NCBI GenBank assembly: GCA_963070105.1
Contig: OY718803.1
Coordinates: 1,203,501 to 1,267,500 of the forward strand
Reading direction: 5' to 3'
DNA: 64,000 nt
From: Litomosoides sigmodontis
Lineage: Eukaryota; Nematoda; Chromadorea; Rhabditida; Onchocercidae
Shown piece by piece: positions 1-13,959 of this stretch; the stretch's first letter is position 1, and every line of letters begins with the position of its first letter. The notes under the pieces were generated by a model. That model was not told where the DNA came from, did no database searches, and worked only from the letters and a program-made list of their open reading frames with translations. The translations under genes and the position numbers were made by a program.

Positions 1-3000
1 ATGAATGGCTGCGGTATTGGTGTGAAAACGGATGTTAATATTGATAAAGGACAAGTAAGTGCTCGTTGAGTTTTGTTTGACTTTATTGTATGTCGTTTAC
101 AGGCATCTTTGTTGCGCCGATAAATGTGCTTCATGCTTGAAATATAGTTTACAGGATGCTGTTAGTTAAATGAGATAAAAATTTGTGAAGTTTTGAACTA
201 GTATATACAATTTCTTTTTGACACCTAACTGTTGGATCGTATCCCAGCACATCGTCCTTAGCACTGGTTCTGTTGATAATGTTTTTAATAAACGGAACAA
301 TTTTTCAACCATTTCTATGTTGCTTGCTTTTGTTTCATGGTGAATCCAAGTAAGTTTATTCGCGGGCAGAGTTCAAAAGTTTTACGTGATCATTAACATT
401 TATATACAAATGTTAAAAATTTTGCAGTTCATATGTGAGTATATTGGTGAAGTTGTTTCAATGGAAACATTTAATACACGAAGTCGCACTGATTACTGTT
501 ATCAACGAAATCATTACGCATTGAATCTATGTCCGGGCTTTGTGGTTGATGCTTATCGCAAAGGAAATATTGCGCGATTCATCAATCATTCCTGTGCTCC
601 AAACTGTGAGATGCAGCGTTGGTAAGTATACCGTCATATCTTTAATCATTTCCATACCTCATGTATTCGTTGGAATTTAGATTAAGCTTCAATTTACAGT
701 TCTTAGTGCGCTAAAAGATTGAATTTTATTTCATTTGCTTACTAACTGATTTTTCTGGCATTAATTTTAGATAATATAAATGCATCATTGAACGAACGTT
801 GATTGTAGGTCCGTTAATGGCCATTATCGAATTGGCTTATTTGCCTTACGTAAAATTCATGAAGGTGAGGAACTTACATATGATTACAACTGGGACGCAT
901 TTGAATTTGATGATGTAACGATATGTTGTTGTGGTGCTCCAAATTGTCGACATTTTCTTAATAAAAATGTTATTATGAATAACCGTGAAAAGGAACTAGC
1001 GCGTAACACGCGTTTGCTTCTGCTACGAAATGTAAAGAAATCTGCAAGATGTAAACTGAAGAAATTTAGAAAAGGTAAGTTTTTTTGTTTTTTTTTTCAA
1101 CTAGATGTTTAGATGTAGTAATAATCTAATTTAATGATTTAATTTTATGTTTTCAGTGAAATGTACTGACATCCTGTTTGTTCTGGTTTTAGTGGGCTAA
1201 AAGAGTTGGCTGGTTTTGTGGTGTTACAACTGATTTGAGCCGGAATGTAGTTTGAAGATTTTTTTTAGTCATGACAGGCAAACCATTTTAATTTTACTTT
1301 ATAGCATCTCGATCTCAGAGCCAGAGCAGAACTTCGAAAACACCGCTTCCAGCAGTTAATGGTAACACGCATCTAGAGCAGCTTTGTCAGGAAGTAATCA
1401 TGAAGTTCAATGATTCTAAAGTGGCTTCCAAAAAGCAACTGAAAAAATTATCGAACTTCGTTACTGAGCTTCGTGAGCAACATACTTCCACACGAACAGT
1501 CTTAGAAATACTGGAATCCATTGAATTGAAAATTAACAGCTTGCTTGGTAAATCCGGCAAACCTCTGGATCGGCGGAAGCTGGATATTTGGCGTGCAAGT
1601 TTTGCTTCGATAAAAGCAAAACACTCACGTCAAGCGAGGAAATGTGGTAGAAGTGATTATCAACACCAGCAGTGCCGAAGAAAATCTAAAACTGGACCTC
1701 ATCGGACGTTGGCTGCGGCAATTAATTACAGATACCTTGATTCTTCTGTATGTTTGTTCATTTTCTTTCCAGGTTTCATTTTAATGCTAGTGCTTCCGAA
1801 GGTTTATCTTCGAGCACTTTTAAAAATTTCTAAAACTTTTGAATTTTGTTTTCTAATGTTTAACTTTCGTTACAGATTTCCGTTGGTTCATATGATCATG
1901 ACAGTTTTTCATACCTTAGCGTAGCTGATGCTAATACGGATTGTGTGCGTTGTATATGTGGTACGACGGATGATGACGGACCTATGATACAATGTGAAAA
2001 GTGCAATTTTTGGCTTCATGAAGAATGTGTTTTTGATGAGAAACCATCTGATGAAGTTAGTAATGTTTCTCAATAGTACACAAATTAAATACTTGGATTA
2101 CTAAATCCGTAAACTATCTTGGATTTCGCTTTTTTTTAAAGTGATCTTTCAATTTTCAAAAATGTTGCCTAAATTTATTTTAGGATTTTGTTTGTATTAT
2201 GTGTGTTCGAAATGCTCAACGTACGTCGACGGCATCAATTCCTTTGCGTATTCAGCCCGACTATAATTTCAAGAACTGTACGTATTATCGGACGTTGGTA
2301 AATAGACACCATTTACAAATTCGTCTCAGCGAAACAGTGTATGTGCAGAAGCTTGAAAACGACAATGTAAGAAAATTTATTAATTAAAAAAATTACTTTC
2401 TGTGCATATTTTATATGGTCCTGCAAGTTGTCTTAAGGCAAAAACGTAAGCGAGAAGCAGCACAGATTTCATTTTTTTTTTGTCGAAACTTCATAATGGT
2501 TTAATCAAAAGCAGTAACAGTTGTATCTATTTCTTTACTGTAGCATAAATTAATCTTACGTCGGCTGGTGGAATGCACGAAACAAAGTGGTCCCATGACA
2601 ACCATAATTCCTAACGAATTAGAAGAGACTAATCGGGAGTTTTGCCCAGTATCATTTCATCGCAAGGATGTTAGATGCTTCCGTATCGAACGCCTTTTCT
2701 CATTCGAAGGGCATAAATTTGTTTTCGGTTTCTATTACGCTCGGCCACATGAAGTCTATTGTGAACCGGGAAAATTATTCCACGAAAAAGAGGTGAATTT
2801 CCTTACTTGGTTTTGATCACATATATGCTTATGTTGTTTGAAATTATATCATTGGTAGTAGTGTAAATTCTGCACACTAATGATAAAACGGAAGACTGAC
2901 TGCAAAAAAATGGAATTCCTGTTTAGTAGTTATCTGTTTGGTGCTGTCGATAGCATATTAATTTGAAACTCGATTAACACTCTATGCCGTTAATGCAGGT

Positions 3001-4053
3001 GGTCATTTGACTGATGTTATTTTGTCATAAATTCTTGTTAGGAAATATTTTTAAGCTTTTCGCAACTAGTATGTATGATACACTTCCACTTGATGCTGTG
3101 GTTGGACGTTGCCTAGCGTTGGAATCAAGTATTTATTGTCTTGGAAGACCAAAACTACCTCATTATGAGGAAGCGGTATGTTTTCCCTGGATTCCTTTTA
3201 GTGTGTGATTAAATTGTTATCTGGTTACTTGTAGTATCATAGTAAAAATCTGAACGCAAAATAGTTCTTGCTGTATTGGAAGTTTGCGATATCAATCGGT
3301 TGGTTAACGTGGCTCTAAGTTTGATGCCCACAGACTAAGTGCCCACTTAAATGTCTACAGGCTATTAATAAATTTCAGACACGCTGGATCCCAGCTTGTT
3401 TATTTTTTACTCAGTAAATCTGTGTGAATACTCGCCATTCCACGAAGCCTATCATTCTATAATTGTAGTATTGTAATAAAGATTGAGGGAACGTGATACT
3501 TTTGCAGGACGTATACTTCGTGGAATATCAAATAGGGAAAAATTCGAAGTTTGAAAAAATCCCTGCGAAAAACCAGTATTATATTAATACCGACCCGCTC
3601 ATTTTTTCACATTTCCAGCAGAAATTGACTATTTCCCGAACATTTACGGTAATGACTGAAATATTTTAAATAAGCTTTAGATTTTAGTGAGCTTTAATTT
3701 TGTATACATACTGTATTTCATTTCAGTTTACAATTTTTTACAATTTAGCACAGAATTAATGAGTTTTGAAGCTTTGAGGGGGTAGTTGAACGTTTGTGTT
3801 CATGGGTGTTTTATAAATAAAATATTTTTAATTTTAGCCCTTCATAATGGAACAGGATGCAAAAAACACCCGCTCTAGTGCTTCAGATCCTAATAACTGC
3901 ATGATCGAAAGAAAGCGACAACAAATGGCTAATTTGGAAGTAGTTCTGCAACGTTTGCCTATGACGGGTAGAAAAAGAGAGCCACTTAGGGCTATAAGCT
4001 GTTCGTCTGATAAATTGTCAAAACAAAGGCGACTACGCCAGTTCCGTCACTGA
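1..4053 (+). CDS. lin-59: ASH1/LIN-59-type histone H3 lysine methyltransferase, 5'-truncated by window edge
   Basis: Exons read as 1-54, 428-621, 809-1074, 1305-1747, 1876-2055, 2184-2366, 2544-2792, 3056-3175, 3508-3648, 3838-4053; all phases join and give 681 residues plus stop. Residues 1-145 of this fragment form most of a SET domain: [13 protein letters not shown], the AdoMet/catalytic motif [13 protein letters not shown] and [10 protein letters not shown] post-SET cysteine cluster (CCCGAPNC) follows. After a charged linker (about 172-340) comes a C4HC3 PHD finger (about 343-387, with [15 protein letters not shown]), then a BAH domain (about 425-605, with [10 protein letters not shown] and [10 protein letters not shown]). 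SET-postSET-PHD-BAH order is that of ASH1 (fly), ASH1L (vertebrates) and LIN-59 (worm), nuclear Trithorax-group enzymes; ASH1L methylates H3K36. The bromodomain ASH1L carries before its PHD is not seen. The AWS domain and N-terminus lie left of the window, so the ATG at position 1 need not be the start. The acceptor at 3055 was chosen over one at 3041 because it keeps phase and BAH length. Confidence 0.93.
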
Positions 4054-5265
4054 TATTAAGAGCTTTTTTAGACTAAGGCGGTGTATCATTTACCTCTGTA
4101 GATTCAGATAATGTTACTTATATGTGGAGTGGTAGGAAACTGTTATTTGGGTTTACTGGAGCCTCACGATTTAGTGGCGTTTTCTCATACTGGTTAATAT
4201 TGATGCAAAGAATCTTCAAAAGATTTTCTCCAAAATATTAAGCATTGATTGAAATTACTTAGCGATTTGGAGGAGGTGACGTTGGGTCTGTAATTTTATC
4301 TCGGGATGTTTATAATCAACTAATTCGCGTGATGTATAACAATCATGTTTCATTATCCAGCGGTACATAACTAGCAGTTGTGCCTATAACATGTATGTAG
4401 TTTTTGTAATTAAAGGCCAATTTAATTATTTTACTTTATAGTAAGGAGCGATGCACCTAAATTTTTCGTAGAATGCTAAAGAATTTCACAACTGTACCAT
4501 GAAATTGTACATTATGATACAGTCGTCCCATTCCTTATTCGAATTACGCTTTTGCAAAACTACTGTGATATTTGCAGGACAAGTGATTAGATAATAATAT
4601 TTAGAGAGACCGTAGTAGAAAATTGGTTTTTTCTTTCCTATACTTACGAAATAGTTGATTGCATTATGTGCAATAAGCGTTCTTTTTATCATTAATTTAT
4701 CATGTGTTTTTGTGTCTCTTCCATTAGCACTCAGTATTTTCCAACTTCTCTTATTTGATGATCAAATTTTTAAAAAATTTAAATGAAATTGAGCATTTGT
4801 GAAGTGTATAAACATTTCGTATTGTACAGGATGTTTTTTTTTCAACATGCAGTTGTGATATATTATCATCTTGTCGTTGTTACAATATTGTTTTTTCATC
4901 TTTCTTCACTGCTAACAGTTGCTTTATTTATTATACATTTTTATTTACCGTATCATATGAATTGCTAAAAATATTTTAGGAATGCTCATGCAATAAGGCT
5001 TTTTGTTTTTGCAAAAGTTACAGTATTCGTATAGTTTTAAAGTCTTTAATACTAGTATGAGAAAAGGCGAGAACTTTGTCCTTTTTGTTGTTAGCGCTTG
5101 CGTTAGTTAAATTATCAACAGGACACATTAATTCTCATTAAGTTTTAATTGACTGATTACGGTGCGTTTGCAATTTTTTTTAAAACATTATCGCCTTTTA
5201 CGATTGTTTTTTTTCACAACGAATGAATGAATTATATACATATGATATTGTGTGTCTTGCAAATT

Positions 5266-5267
<2 letters not shown>

Positions 5268-5340
<73 letters not shown>
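5268..5340. repeat. (AT)n microsatellite
   Basis: About 73 bp of alternating AT with one ATGT interruption near the right end, in the intergenic space downstream of LIN-59. Confidence 0.95.
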
Positions 5341-8300
5341 TATCAGGAATGTTAGTAAAACTATTAAAGGGGGAAATAATATTTAAGATTTCACAATAAT
5401 ACTACTGTTTAGATGATTTCGTAATCCTGTTTTGAAAATTCAGTGAATTTCACATCCAATCTTCAATATCATGCTTTGTTGAGAAAGGGTTGATAATTCG
5501 TCAGCCTGAACTGCATATCAAAAGAGTAGGAAATCAGTATACATTGCAAGTAGGTCTGTGGCGTAAATCTAATATGTATGGCTAATGCAAATCTGTGATA
5601 ATGGTGGAATCGTAAGTCGTGAATATGGCCATACTTCATTGACTAGTTGATAGAATAAATAGCAAAACTGGATGAACCGTAATGATGCAAACTATTGTAT
5701 AAATGTGCTGAAATTACTAAAATATAATAAAGTGATAATAATTTACTGATGATATCTTAAAATGCGAAAACATCTTACAATCTCCTAAACAATCGATCGG
5801 GATTGTTAACGGGAGCTACAATATTCCATTTTCAACTTTACGGTTAAGACGCTTTTTGTCATGCCATAATTTGAACCTTAAGTAAAGCTATGAATAATTA
5901 TGGTTTCATTTTCTGTTAGTAATTTTAGGCATCAAAAGTTTTACTCAATTTACTACTTTTTTAAGTTCATTTTTTTGCATGAATTGTTGTGCTCATGTTT
6001 CCAGAAAGAAGTTTTTTGTCTTATTTTTTTAGAGGTTGATGATTATTGAAATTGAATCTCTTAATTGGTTGTGTTTTCTTCGGTTAGTTATCAATTAATG
6101 TTGATGGATTGTGACTAAAACATAAATTAGAACTTAAAGATTGGAATAAACCTAGAAATCTTTATTGATAAAGTAGGGAAATGGCAGTGTTATTACTTAT
6201 TGGCATATTGTTTATTTGTTGAACAATTCTAATAGCAATTGTTGACGACACGATTAAGTGCTCTTATTTGAATTAAATATGCAAATGGAAAAGAATAAAA
6301 AAAATAGGAAATGGGCATTATTCTCATGCATCATAAAATTTCAAGCATTTTCGCATTGAAGAAATTAATGATCCGAAAATGTTTTTTTTTTTTGAAAGAA
6401 ATCAATTCTCTTTTAGAAAACAAAATTGGTAGCATTTTTCAAAATACTGAAATTTTTATCGTTTTTCCTCCTATTTTATCAATTTAAGGTGTGATTTGCT
6501 TACCATTTCATTTGTTTAATTACTTTATTTAATGCTGCTAAAATTAAAGGTTAAATTGAATTGCTACGTTTGACAGATAACTAAATTTAATCAACGAAAT
6601 TTTTTCATTTCCGCTGCAAATAAATACACGAAGATAGAAAGAGGAGGATGAGGAGAAGTCAATGCTTTTCGAGGGTGCTAAATGATTCTTAAAGTTTCGC
6701 GAAACCACGAAATTAAAAGGAGTTGTGTTATCAAAAATTTATTCATAATGAAAAAAAAGCAGAAACACCTAAAAATTGGAATAGATTCTAATTTTGGAAT
6801 AAATTTAAAAAAAAATGGAGTTTATTCCAGTGATCTTTGACGTCAAATTGAAATTTATTTCAAGAAAGACTTCAATTTTGTAATTGATGATGATGCTGAT
6901 GATGAGATGCGTGTTTTTCCCTTCTACATCTAAGGATGAATGAAAGTAAAAAATTGCGTTAAGAAACAAAATTTTTTTTTAAAATTTATTATGAAAATAT
7001 TTTGTAAGAATTTGTCCTCAAATGTCATTTCGATAATGAAGTATTTTTTTTTCGCGTTAATGTAGGAAACTTTTGCATATTTATTTGCCTCTTCCATTCT
7101 CTTAAACTACTTTTCACAGTATTTCAATATTCTGCGAAATTCGGAGCAGAAAACTGTTGAAAAATATTTGAAATTGAAATTCAAATTAAGCATTAACAAA
7201 TGAATGATCTATTTGCATCTTAAAGCCAGCATGTACTGCGGAAATGTATTGCAATCAGCTCGGAAATGACGGTAGGTAAAAAAGAAAACCGATCTTCCTT
7301 ACCATTTTCATTACGTCACAAATTTAGTGTGAAATATGCGAAACAATTGAAAACTTAAGTAATATATTGTGTGAATTTGCAAAATTTCACTGTTTTTCAA
7401 AATGCTAAAAATTTATTAAACAAAATTCATTAAATAGCTTAATCCATTTTTAACACGACCCGGTATTTATTCACCATTACCAACACCTATCACTTATTGG
7501 GTAAAAGAATTTATAAACGAAAATTTTTCAAAAATGTGACATTCCTCATGTATACTTGCTTGCATTGACAGAATGAAATTTTAATCATATGTATTCACGT
7601 ATATCATATCGCAAGCAAAAAAAATTCAATTCTATTTTATTTCACATCCGTTGTGGCCGACTTCTCTTAGATGATAAGTGACGTTGACAGCTAGCTTTCA
7701 TACACGTAAACGTTAACTGGAAAGTAATCAATTCGATAACCACCATCGATCCCCACGTGATGATGGAAGAAGATGGTAAAGTATACGACAGACACACATT
7801 GCCATTTTCATTTCATGTGTAATATTTGCTGTTCGCTTTACGATAATATAATTTTATGGCTCATTCAATTTCATTTCAAAATAACAGCCTTTTTCATAAA
7901 TATTTCAGAGAAGCATTTGGAACTGTTTTCTTTTTTTGCCCTAAATGAATCTCACATTGAATTGCTTCATTTTTTCTATATTTTGAATGTGTGACAGTAC
8001 TGCTATTACATTCTAAATGATTTTTGCTTTTTAGCACTTTTTAAATTCGCTATTTTTTTGTTAATTTTTCGAATTTTCGGTTTGCTAACTACTCTATTCA
8101 TCACTTTCACTGTAGGTTACACGAAACCGTTTTTTTTTCTTCCGGAAATTATTTTAAAAAAGATTTATATTGGAAATGTGGAATATTTTAAGCTATTGTC
8201 AACAAACGATTCATGCAATAATAAGCCTCAGCAATTAAGAGATAAAAGAACAAAAATTTTTTTGAAAAGGAAATTGATGAAAGAATTTTCCACTTTTAAT

Positions 8301-8855
8301 TCATTTTGGCACTTTCTCTTTTGCCATTTTTTTCTTGTCCAGAAAGAAATATGTGAGGAAAGGAATTAAAGTAGAGATGTATGGTAACGTGTGCATTCAA
8401 TCAACACATTTAAAATTGGCGGGTAAAAAGACATATGATGTATGCTGCAGAAACTAAACAAATCTTTCTTCCACTGCATTGTCCATAAGATATCAATGAT
8501 AAATTGATCAAAAATATGTAAATTCTCCTAATTGTTGCAAATTCTCAAACACTTACTTAAATCGCAAGCATCATTCCCGTATTTCATTCCGAACTCGTAT
8601 AATTAATTGGAGCCGAAGATGTAATATGGCCATAAGCTAGAAATTACATGAACCATCCAGTAATATACTTTGATGTATACAAAATGTAACTAAAGAGAAC
8701 ATTATGAATCATCTATGACAGAATCACCATAGGCATTTTATTTATTCGATTACTTGCTTATTGCTTCTTTATGAAGAATTTATTTCGTAATTATATAATG
8801 GTAAGACATTACAGTAATTTATATACAGCAAAAAATAACAATCCTAACAACAAAA

Positions 8856-8921
8856 CATCAAATACTTAAGAAATGAAATACACTCGGTATTTGGCATCAA
8901 ATACTTAAGAAATAAAATGCA
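8856..8921. repeat. Short direct duplication, period 39 bp
   Basis: The string CATCAAATACTTAAGAAAT occurs at 8856 and again at 8895, each followed by a similar AAAT..CAC stretch. It is a simple two-copy local duplication with no sign of function. Confidence 0.8.
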
Positions 8922-9917
8922 CCACTTAAAGATTACCGGAGGCTTACAGTATGCATGCAACCGAGATACTTTACACTGAATAAAATCTCGAAATGTTGGA
9001 CTTTACAAAACCGGTCTGAATCACCGATTTGCATAGCTAAAGCGGAAGTGAAGCTCTCATACTAAATACTTCAAAACCACCTCTTTTAGCCTTTGAAAAT
9101 ATTGTTTATAAATGTTAGTTCAAGTAATCTTTGATCCAGTACCACCTGGATGAAATGTTTCCAGCATGTATCCCTCAGTAACCAATTAAATTCCATGTTT
9201 TACGATACGTTCCTTTACTACCGCTCATCATGTTTCTCCAGTTATTTAATACAGTATATCCACAGTGCAGCGACTCTATCTCATACGTCACTGCAACTTC
9301 ATAACGAAACAACGGAATCCTCAAAGTTAATTCTATTATGAAAATCTATTCACATTTTGTCAAATACCAGCAAATATTCCTAGCAGTTTCAGAATTATAT
9401 AAAAGAGAGAAAGACAATACTAAGATTTGCAATCTAGTTGTTATGGAGATGAGATGTGAACCTCACGAGATCCTACAGAGTGCATATCACCTTACTAGAA
9501 GGGTTACCTTTATCACCATTTTTTACAAGTCCTGATGAGATCTGAAATATCTCAAGGCTATTATTGATCTCTTCCAAATAACCTCGAATGCAGCGAGCAG
9601 TGCATACCGTACACAATTATATACGTACCACCACTTTTTCAAAGAGCCTTCATAAGAAAGTCTCAAACTTGTTTCACGCCAACTAATTTGAAATATCTTA
9701 CCTAAAACATATTCGCCTTCGCAGCATATCAATGGAATTAAGCAGACGACACTTGGGTTTACTTCCTAATGATAAACAGCCATACTTTGTCCTTAAAACA
9801 ACTTTGTTACACCCTTCCGACGATTAGAACAAGCGCATTAGGATGGATATAATTCTATTGCTCTAGTACAAAAAATAATAGTGCAACATATGCTCAATTA
9901 AACTATGGCACAAACTT

Positions 9918-12900
9918 TCACGACAAATCTTTCGAATCCTTGGTACTATCCACTTTCTGACTCGCTAGATTCGAAACCCTTTTGTTCAAGTTTATATAAT
10001 CTAAAATAATTTCAAATATTACCAAACGTTGAAATCCCTTTTAAAAATAACGTGAAAGTAGCGAAAAACTTTTTCTTTTTTCCGATTACCTGTAATCGCA
10101 TCAACCAATTGCTTTAATTCCGATTGCCTTACTACTTGACAAGTTTTGTTCAGAAATGAATGAAGCAGTTCACGTTGCCGTGCCGAAGATGAATAATGCT
10201 GACTGTGTGTCAAACTTCGACGTGTTTCTTCTATTTTCTAGAAATTATATTGCCTTTGTCAACGATTTCATTTCCTTAATTAGCTATTAGCTGGTTCATA
10301 GAGTTACTAAAACAAAAAGAAGACACACTAAGATAACAAAGACTAAACCCACATTGTCACTAAATAGCCTCGCTTAACTCATCGGTTAAAGATTGTGGCC
10401 CAAAAAAGTAAAAAGCTAAGCTTTTCAATATTAAAGATATATAAAAACCGTTACCTTAATCTTATCAAAAAACTTATTCACAAGGTCGTATTCCCTGATG
10501 GCTGCTTTTTTCGCCCTTCTCTGTTTCAAGATTCGATTATATTTCTGCACCTTCGCTAATTTTACAGCTGGAAAAAATATTTAATAATTATGCCAAACAT
10601 GTTTTGATATTAACGTAATGTGATGCTCTGTAGCACAAAAATTAATTTTTTTTTCCTGTACTACTTTTTATCGTTCCCTTTGTTTAAACATTTGGTTACT
10701 ATACCAATCAATAATAAAAAACTCACCACTTTCAAAAGCACTGTCTTCATCCTCATCAGGCTCAGGTTGCAGTGTTAAGCGACTAATTAACTTTTCTGCG
10801 TCATTCATGAATTCCTAAAATTTGTGCTACTATACAGTAAAACACATATTCAAAATTCAATGTTAAAAGTGTAGAAGAAAATCAGAGAAAAGACACAGAC
10901 TGAAAATCTGCAAGTGAATTTTTTGTGAGGAATATGACCGAAATCCTTATTTCGTATTCAAAAATTAGAAAAGGGATAACAATAATCCAACAACTCACCC
11001 ATTCAAAATCCTCCCTTTCCGGCATGTATCCTAATAACTGAAGATCACTATCCTTCAATTTTAGACGTTCCTCTGCTCCGAAGGGTAATAATGGCACATT
11101 TGCATAAAACTGCTCTGGATGTAATTCTCGTAATTGTTTTTTCACATCCTCATTTATTTTAATCATAAGTTTTCCTTTGCATGCCTCCTAAACAGTGTAT
11201 AAGTTAAAAATACTCTTGTTGTTGACTTCCAGGGACTTTATCATTTTTTTCTTTTCTGGCATGAAAACGATAATCTAGATCACTTTAACTATTATTACAG
11301 TTACAAAAAGAAAGAAAGAATAAGAAGATAAAATTTTTATCTTCTTTTTAAGGAAGACAATAAAAGTAAAAGAAAAAGCTAATAAACAAAAGAATCACCT
11401 CCAAAAATAATTTTTCTCTGTAATCTTTTTTTCGCCTTTTCCTCTCGACGCGCTTCAACTGCAATATTGGCTTCTTTTTTTCAAATTTTTGCTCTGGTTC
11501 CGGTCCTAAAACACCTATAATCAAGATCATGTAGTTCGGCTTTCCTAACACTCAGCCACCGAACTTCCTTACGACTTGATCGAACACATACAAAATCTCT
11601 TTACAAACAGCGAAAACCTTCGGTTTCTTGTAAATATCAAAAGCGGAAATAATTGAGATACTAACAAAATGCAAAAAAGACAAAACGCAGCAGTGAAATA
11701 ACTAACCACTTTCTTCATCCACACTGCGCACTGCTTCTGCGCAGTTCCGATGAACATGGGAACTACGACTATCACCGCTTTTCTTCGGAGAAGGTGTTGT
11801 TAACTCAGTCTTACAATCATATGAATTACTGCTCTCTGAGTTAGTTGTCCCTTCACCATCGCTCTAGAAATAAAATAAAACATTCAAATCAACATTCCAA
11901 AACCTCACAAATTTCTCAGAATTTGCTACTAATATTAACTTACTTCATCAAAATCGCTTGCAGACAGTAATCTCTTCCGTTTTTTTCCAACATCTGTCTG
12001 CAAAAATATATAATTTGAACGAAAATTCTCATAATAGACATCAATTGTCCTTTTCAGCAAACATGCTTTCCGAAAACGATTAGAGTAAAAAGTTTTAGAA
12101 AGAATAATAGTAATCAACAGGAGAAACCCTTTGATTACGGTGTTGCAAAAATGAGATGGAGTGCAAAACTCACTCTTACGAATTCCACTGAAAATGGCGA
12201 TAGAGGAGGAGATATAGTTGTGGGATGTGGATCATCACTTCTTTCAAAACTGTACAGCTCATCATCATTTGTTCGTGTTAACTTTCGTACTTGTGAAGCA
12301 CAAAACTCACTCTTAAATTTCATCAAAGGCTCCTCAAACTGGTTGAACCAGTTTGGATCGTCAAAATTTACTGGTTCATTCCAGTTACGGAAAAATTCCT
12401 CAATATCTGAAAGGTAAACATGTCTTTAAAAGATTATTTAAACATCTCAATACTTCAAAAGGAAACCAATACATACACTGCCAATTTGAACTATCTACTG
12501 CTTGTCCTTGACCAACGACATATGATTCAGGTGACAAATTCGTTTCTTCATTTTTGTGCTTGTCGACATATGGACTAAAAAATAGTTGAAACAAACGTGT
12601 TACTTGATGTCACATAATCCACTGTCTCCTTCTCTTTTCAACATATGCCTATTCAATTATATTAGCAGAAAGAGGACAAACACGCTACAAAAGTAGTATA
12701 ATTATGAAATGAACGTTATAACAAAAATTACCCTAAACAAACACCAGCTGCATATCGACCAAAAGGACCACGTATAAAAAATTGATCAAAACGTTTCCTA
12801 GCATCATCGGCAGTTTTATCTGTACCCAATTCTAGTGCAATTTCGTCCCTGAACGATGAAAAACGATAAAAATATGTATCGTAGCATACTCGTATAAAAT

Positions 12901-13950
12901 CCCTAGCCAACATTGGTTCCTCAATTTCCATAATTTAAAGGAACAAATGCCGTATATAACATGATATTCTTCATTATTCTGCTGTTATTTCCAATAAAAC
13001 TTGTCGAAATCTTCTAGGTTTGACAGAGGCCCTAGCAACAACCAGTTCAAAGCATAGTTCTACCATATTAAACAAAACAACATGCTTCACGGGCAGTTAT
13101 AATAAGACACAAACGTGACGAAACAGAAAGAAGAGAAAAGTTCATCTGCATTGAATATGACTATATATGTGAAACTTTTCCAATACTTCACATCAGAACA
13201 TACCAATTGCCCAGTTTATGCTTATGCGCTGCTTTAATTAAGTTCAAATCTTCTTTCCAACCCCATTGTTTACCGGATAATGTTCCAAATAATGCAGGTC
13301 CTTTGCGATCCACAACAGTGTACGCGTGTCCACGCTTGTGAGGACCACATTCAGCACCCATCCGGAAACACTGCAAATACATTACAATTAACATCATGAT
13401 TACTAGTTAAAAAGAAAAACAAAACAGAATAACAGGTAATCCTCGTTCTAATATCTTCTAATACATAAAATCACTTGTACACTACTTCATGAGTCTGCCT
13501 TCTCCTTCAAAACACTCATTTTACATCTTACTAAAACAAATTTCCGCATTAATTATAACGCCAAATTAACTGTCAATTATAACACCCAATTTAAATCGAA
13601 CGATAATCACATATCCATACCGCATTCAAAAGCATTTATGATCGCTGTTTCATTCGTATAAAGCAAACTTTTTTAAAATGCTTAGGAGACACGAATAAGC
13701 TGGATAACCGAACCCAAAAATCCCAGATACGAATAACTGACAACCTCAATGATATAAAACTTTTTTTTTAAAAAAGTTTTAAATACTAACTTTAATGGTA
13801 AAAAAAAAGTATAACACATACAGAAACGCATAGTTTCACATCGCATCCTTTCTTTTGACAATGATCACACTGAATATATTTACACACTGCTGGAACTAAT
13901 GAAACTTCGCAGTTACAGCATATAATTTCTTCCGCAGCTGTTTCATTCAT
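9918..13950 (-). CDS. ada-2: ADA2-type transcriptional adaptor (SAGA-like histone acetyltransferase complex)
   Basis: Thirteen exons on the minus strand, high to low: 13950-13822, 13370-13204, 12848-12732, 12574-12477, 12406-12180, 11997-11944, 11863-11707, 11505-11399, 11187-10999, 10814-10727, 10567-10455, 10237-10090, 10000-9918. Phases agree throughout and give 558 aa. A ZZ zinc finger occupies about residues 11-60 (CCNC, CDHC, LCVSCFRMGAECGPHKRGH). A SANT/Myb domain follows at about 66-125 (KEDLNLIKAAHKHKLGNWDEIALEL). The conserved ADA2 block GYMPEREDFEW (405-415) leads into NDAEKLISRL and a basic helical segment. In the ADA2 family these parts recruit and stimulate GCN5-type acetyltransferase in the nucleus. 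No C-terminal SWIRM domain is visible, which favours an ADA2B-like member. The middle (about 200-340) is charged and low in complexity. Exon 5 has two in-phase donors (after 12180 or 12174). The start is set by a splice acceptor abutting the ATG. Confidence 0.93.
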
Positions 13951-13959
13951 CTGAAAACC
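13951..13959 (-). promoter_or_regulatory. Probable spliced-leader trans-splice acceptor of ada-2
   Basis: On the minus strand GGTTTTCAG directly abuts the ATG of ADA2. The tetranucleotide TCAG after a T-run is the nematode 3' splice consensus. No good coding exon with a matching donor is seen upstream, so addition of a spliced leader right at the start codon is the simplest reading. An unseen upstream cis-spliced exon is the alternative. Confidence 0.6.

Larger units (their letters stand above)
4054..9917. other. Convergent intergenic region between lin-59 and ada-2
   Basis: AT-rich DNA of about 5.9 kb between the 3' ends of the + strand LIN-59 gene and the - strand ADA2 gene. It should hold both 3' UTRs. 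No canonical AATAAA lies close to either stop codon, so the transcript ends cannot be placed. It contains an (AT)n run, a short 39-bp-spaced duplication near 8.86-8.92 kb and one TTACGTCAC motif at 7311. The few open frames over 60 codons (for example 8058-8369) have no recognisable domain and biased Phe/Leu/Lys composition, as expected by chance in AT-rich DNA. Confidence 0.7.

Noticed and set aside
3042..3055. Acceptor at 3041 for the eighth LIN-59 exon
   Set aside because: It breaks phase with the preceding exon. The AG at 3054-3055 keeps phase and gives the usual BAH spacing.
8058..8369. 103-codon + strand frame
   Set aside because: Phe/Leu/Lys-rich, no domain, no splice partners; usual for chance frames in AT-rich DNA.
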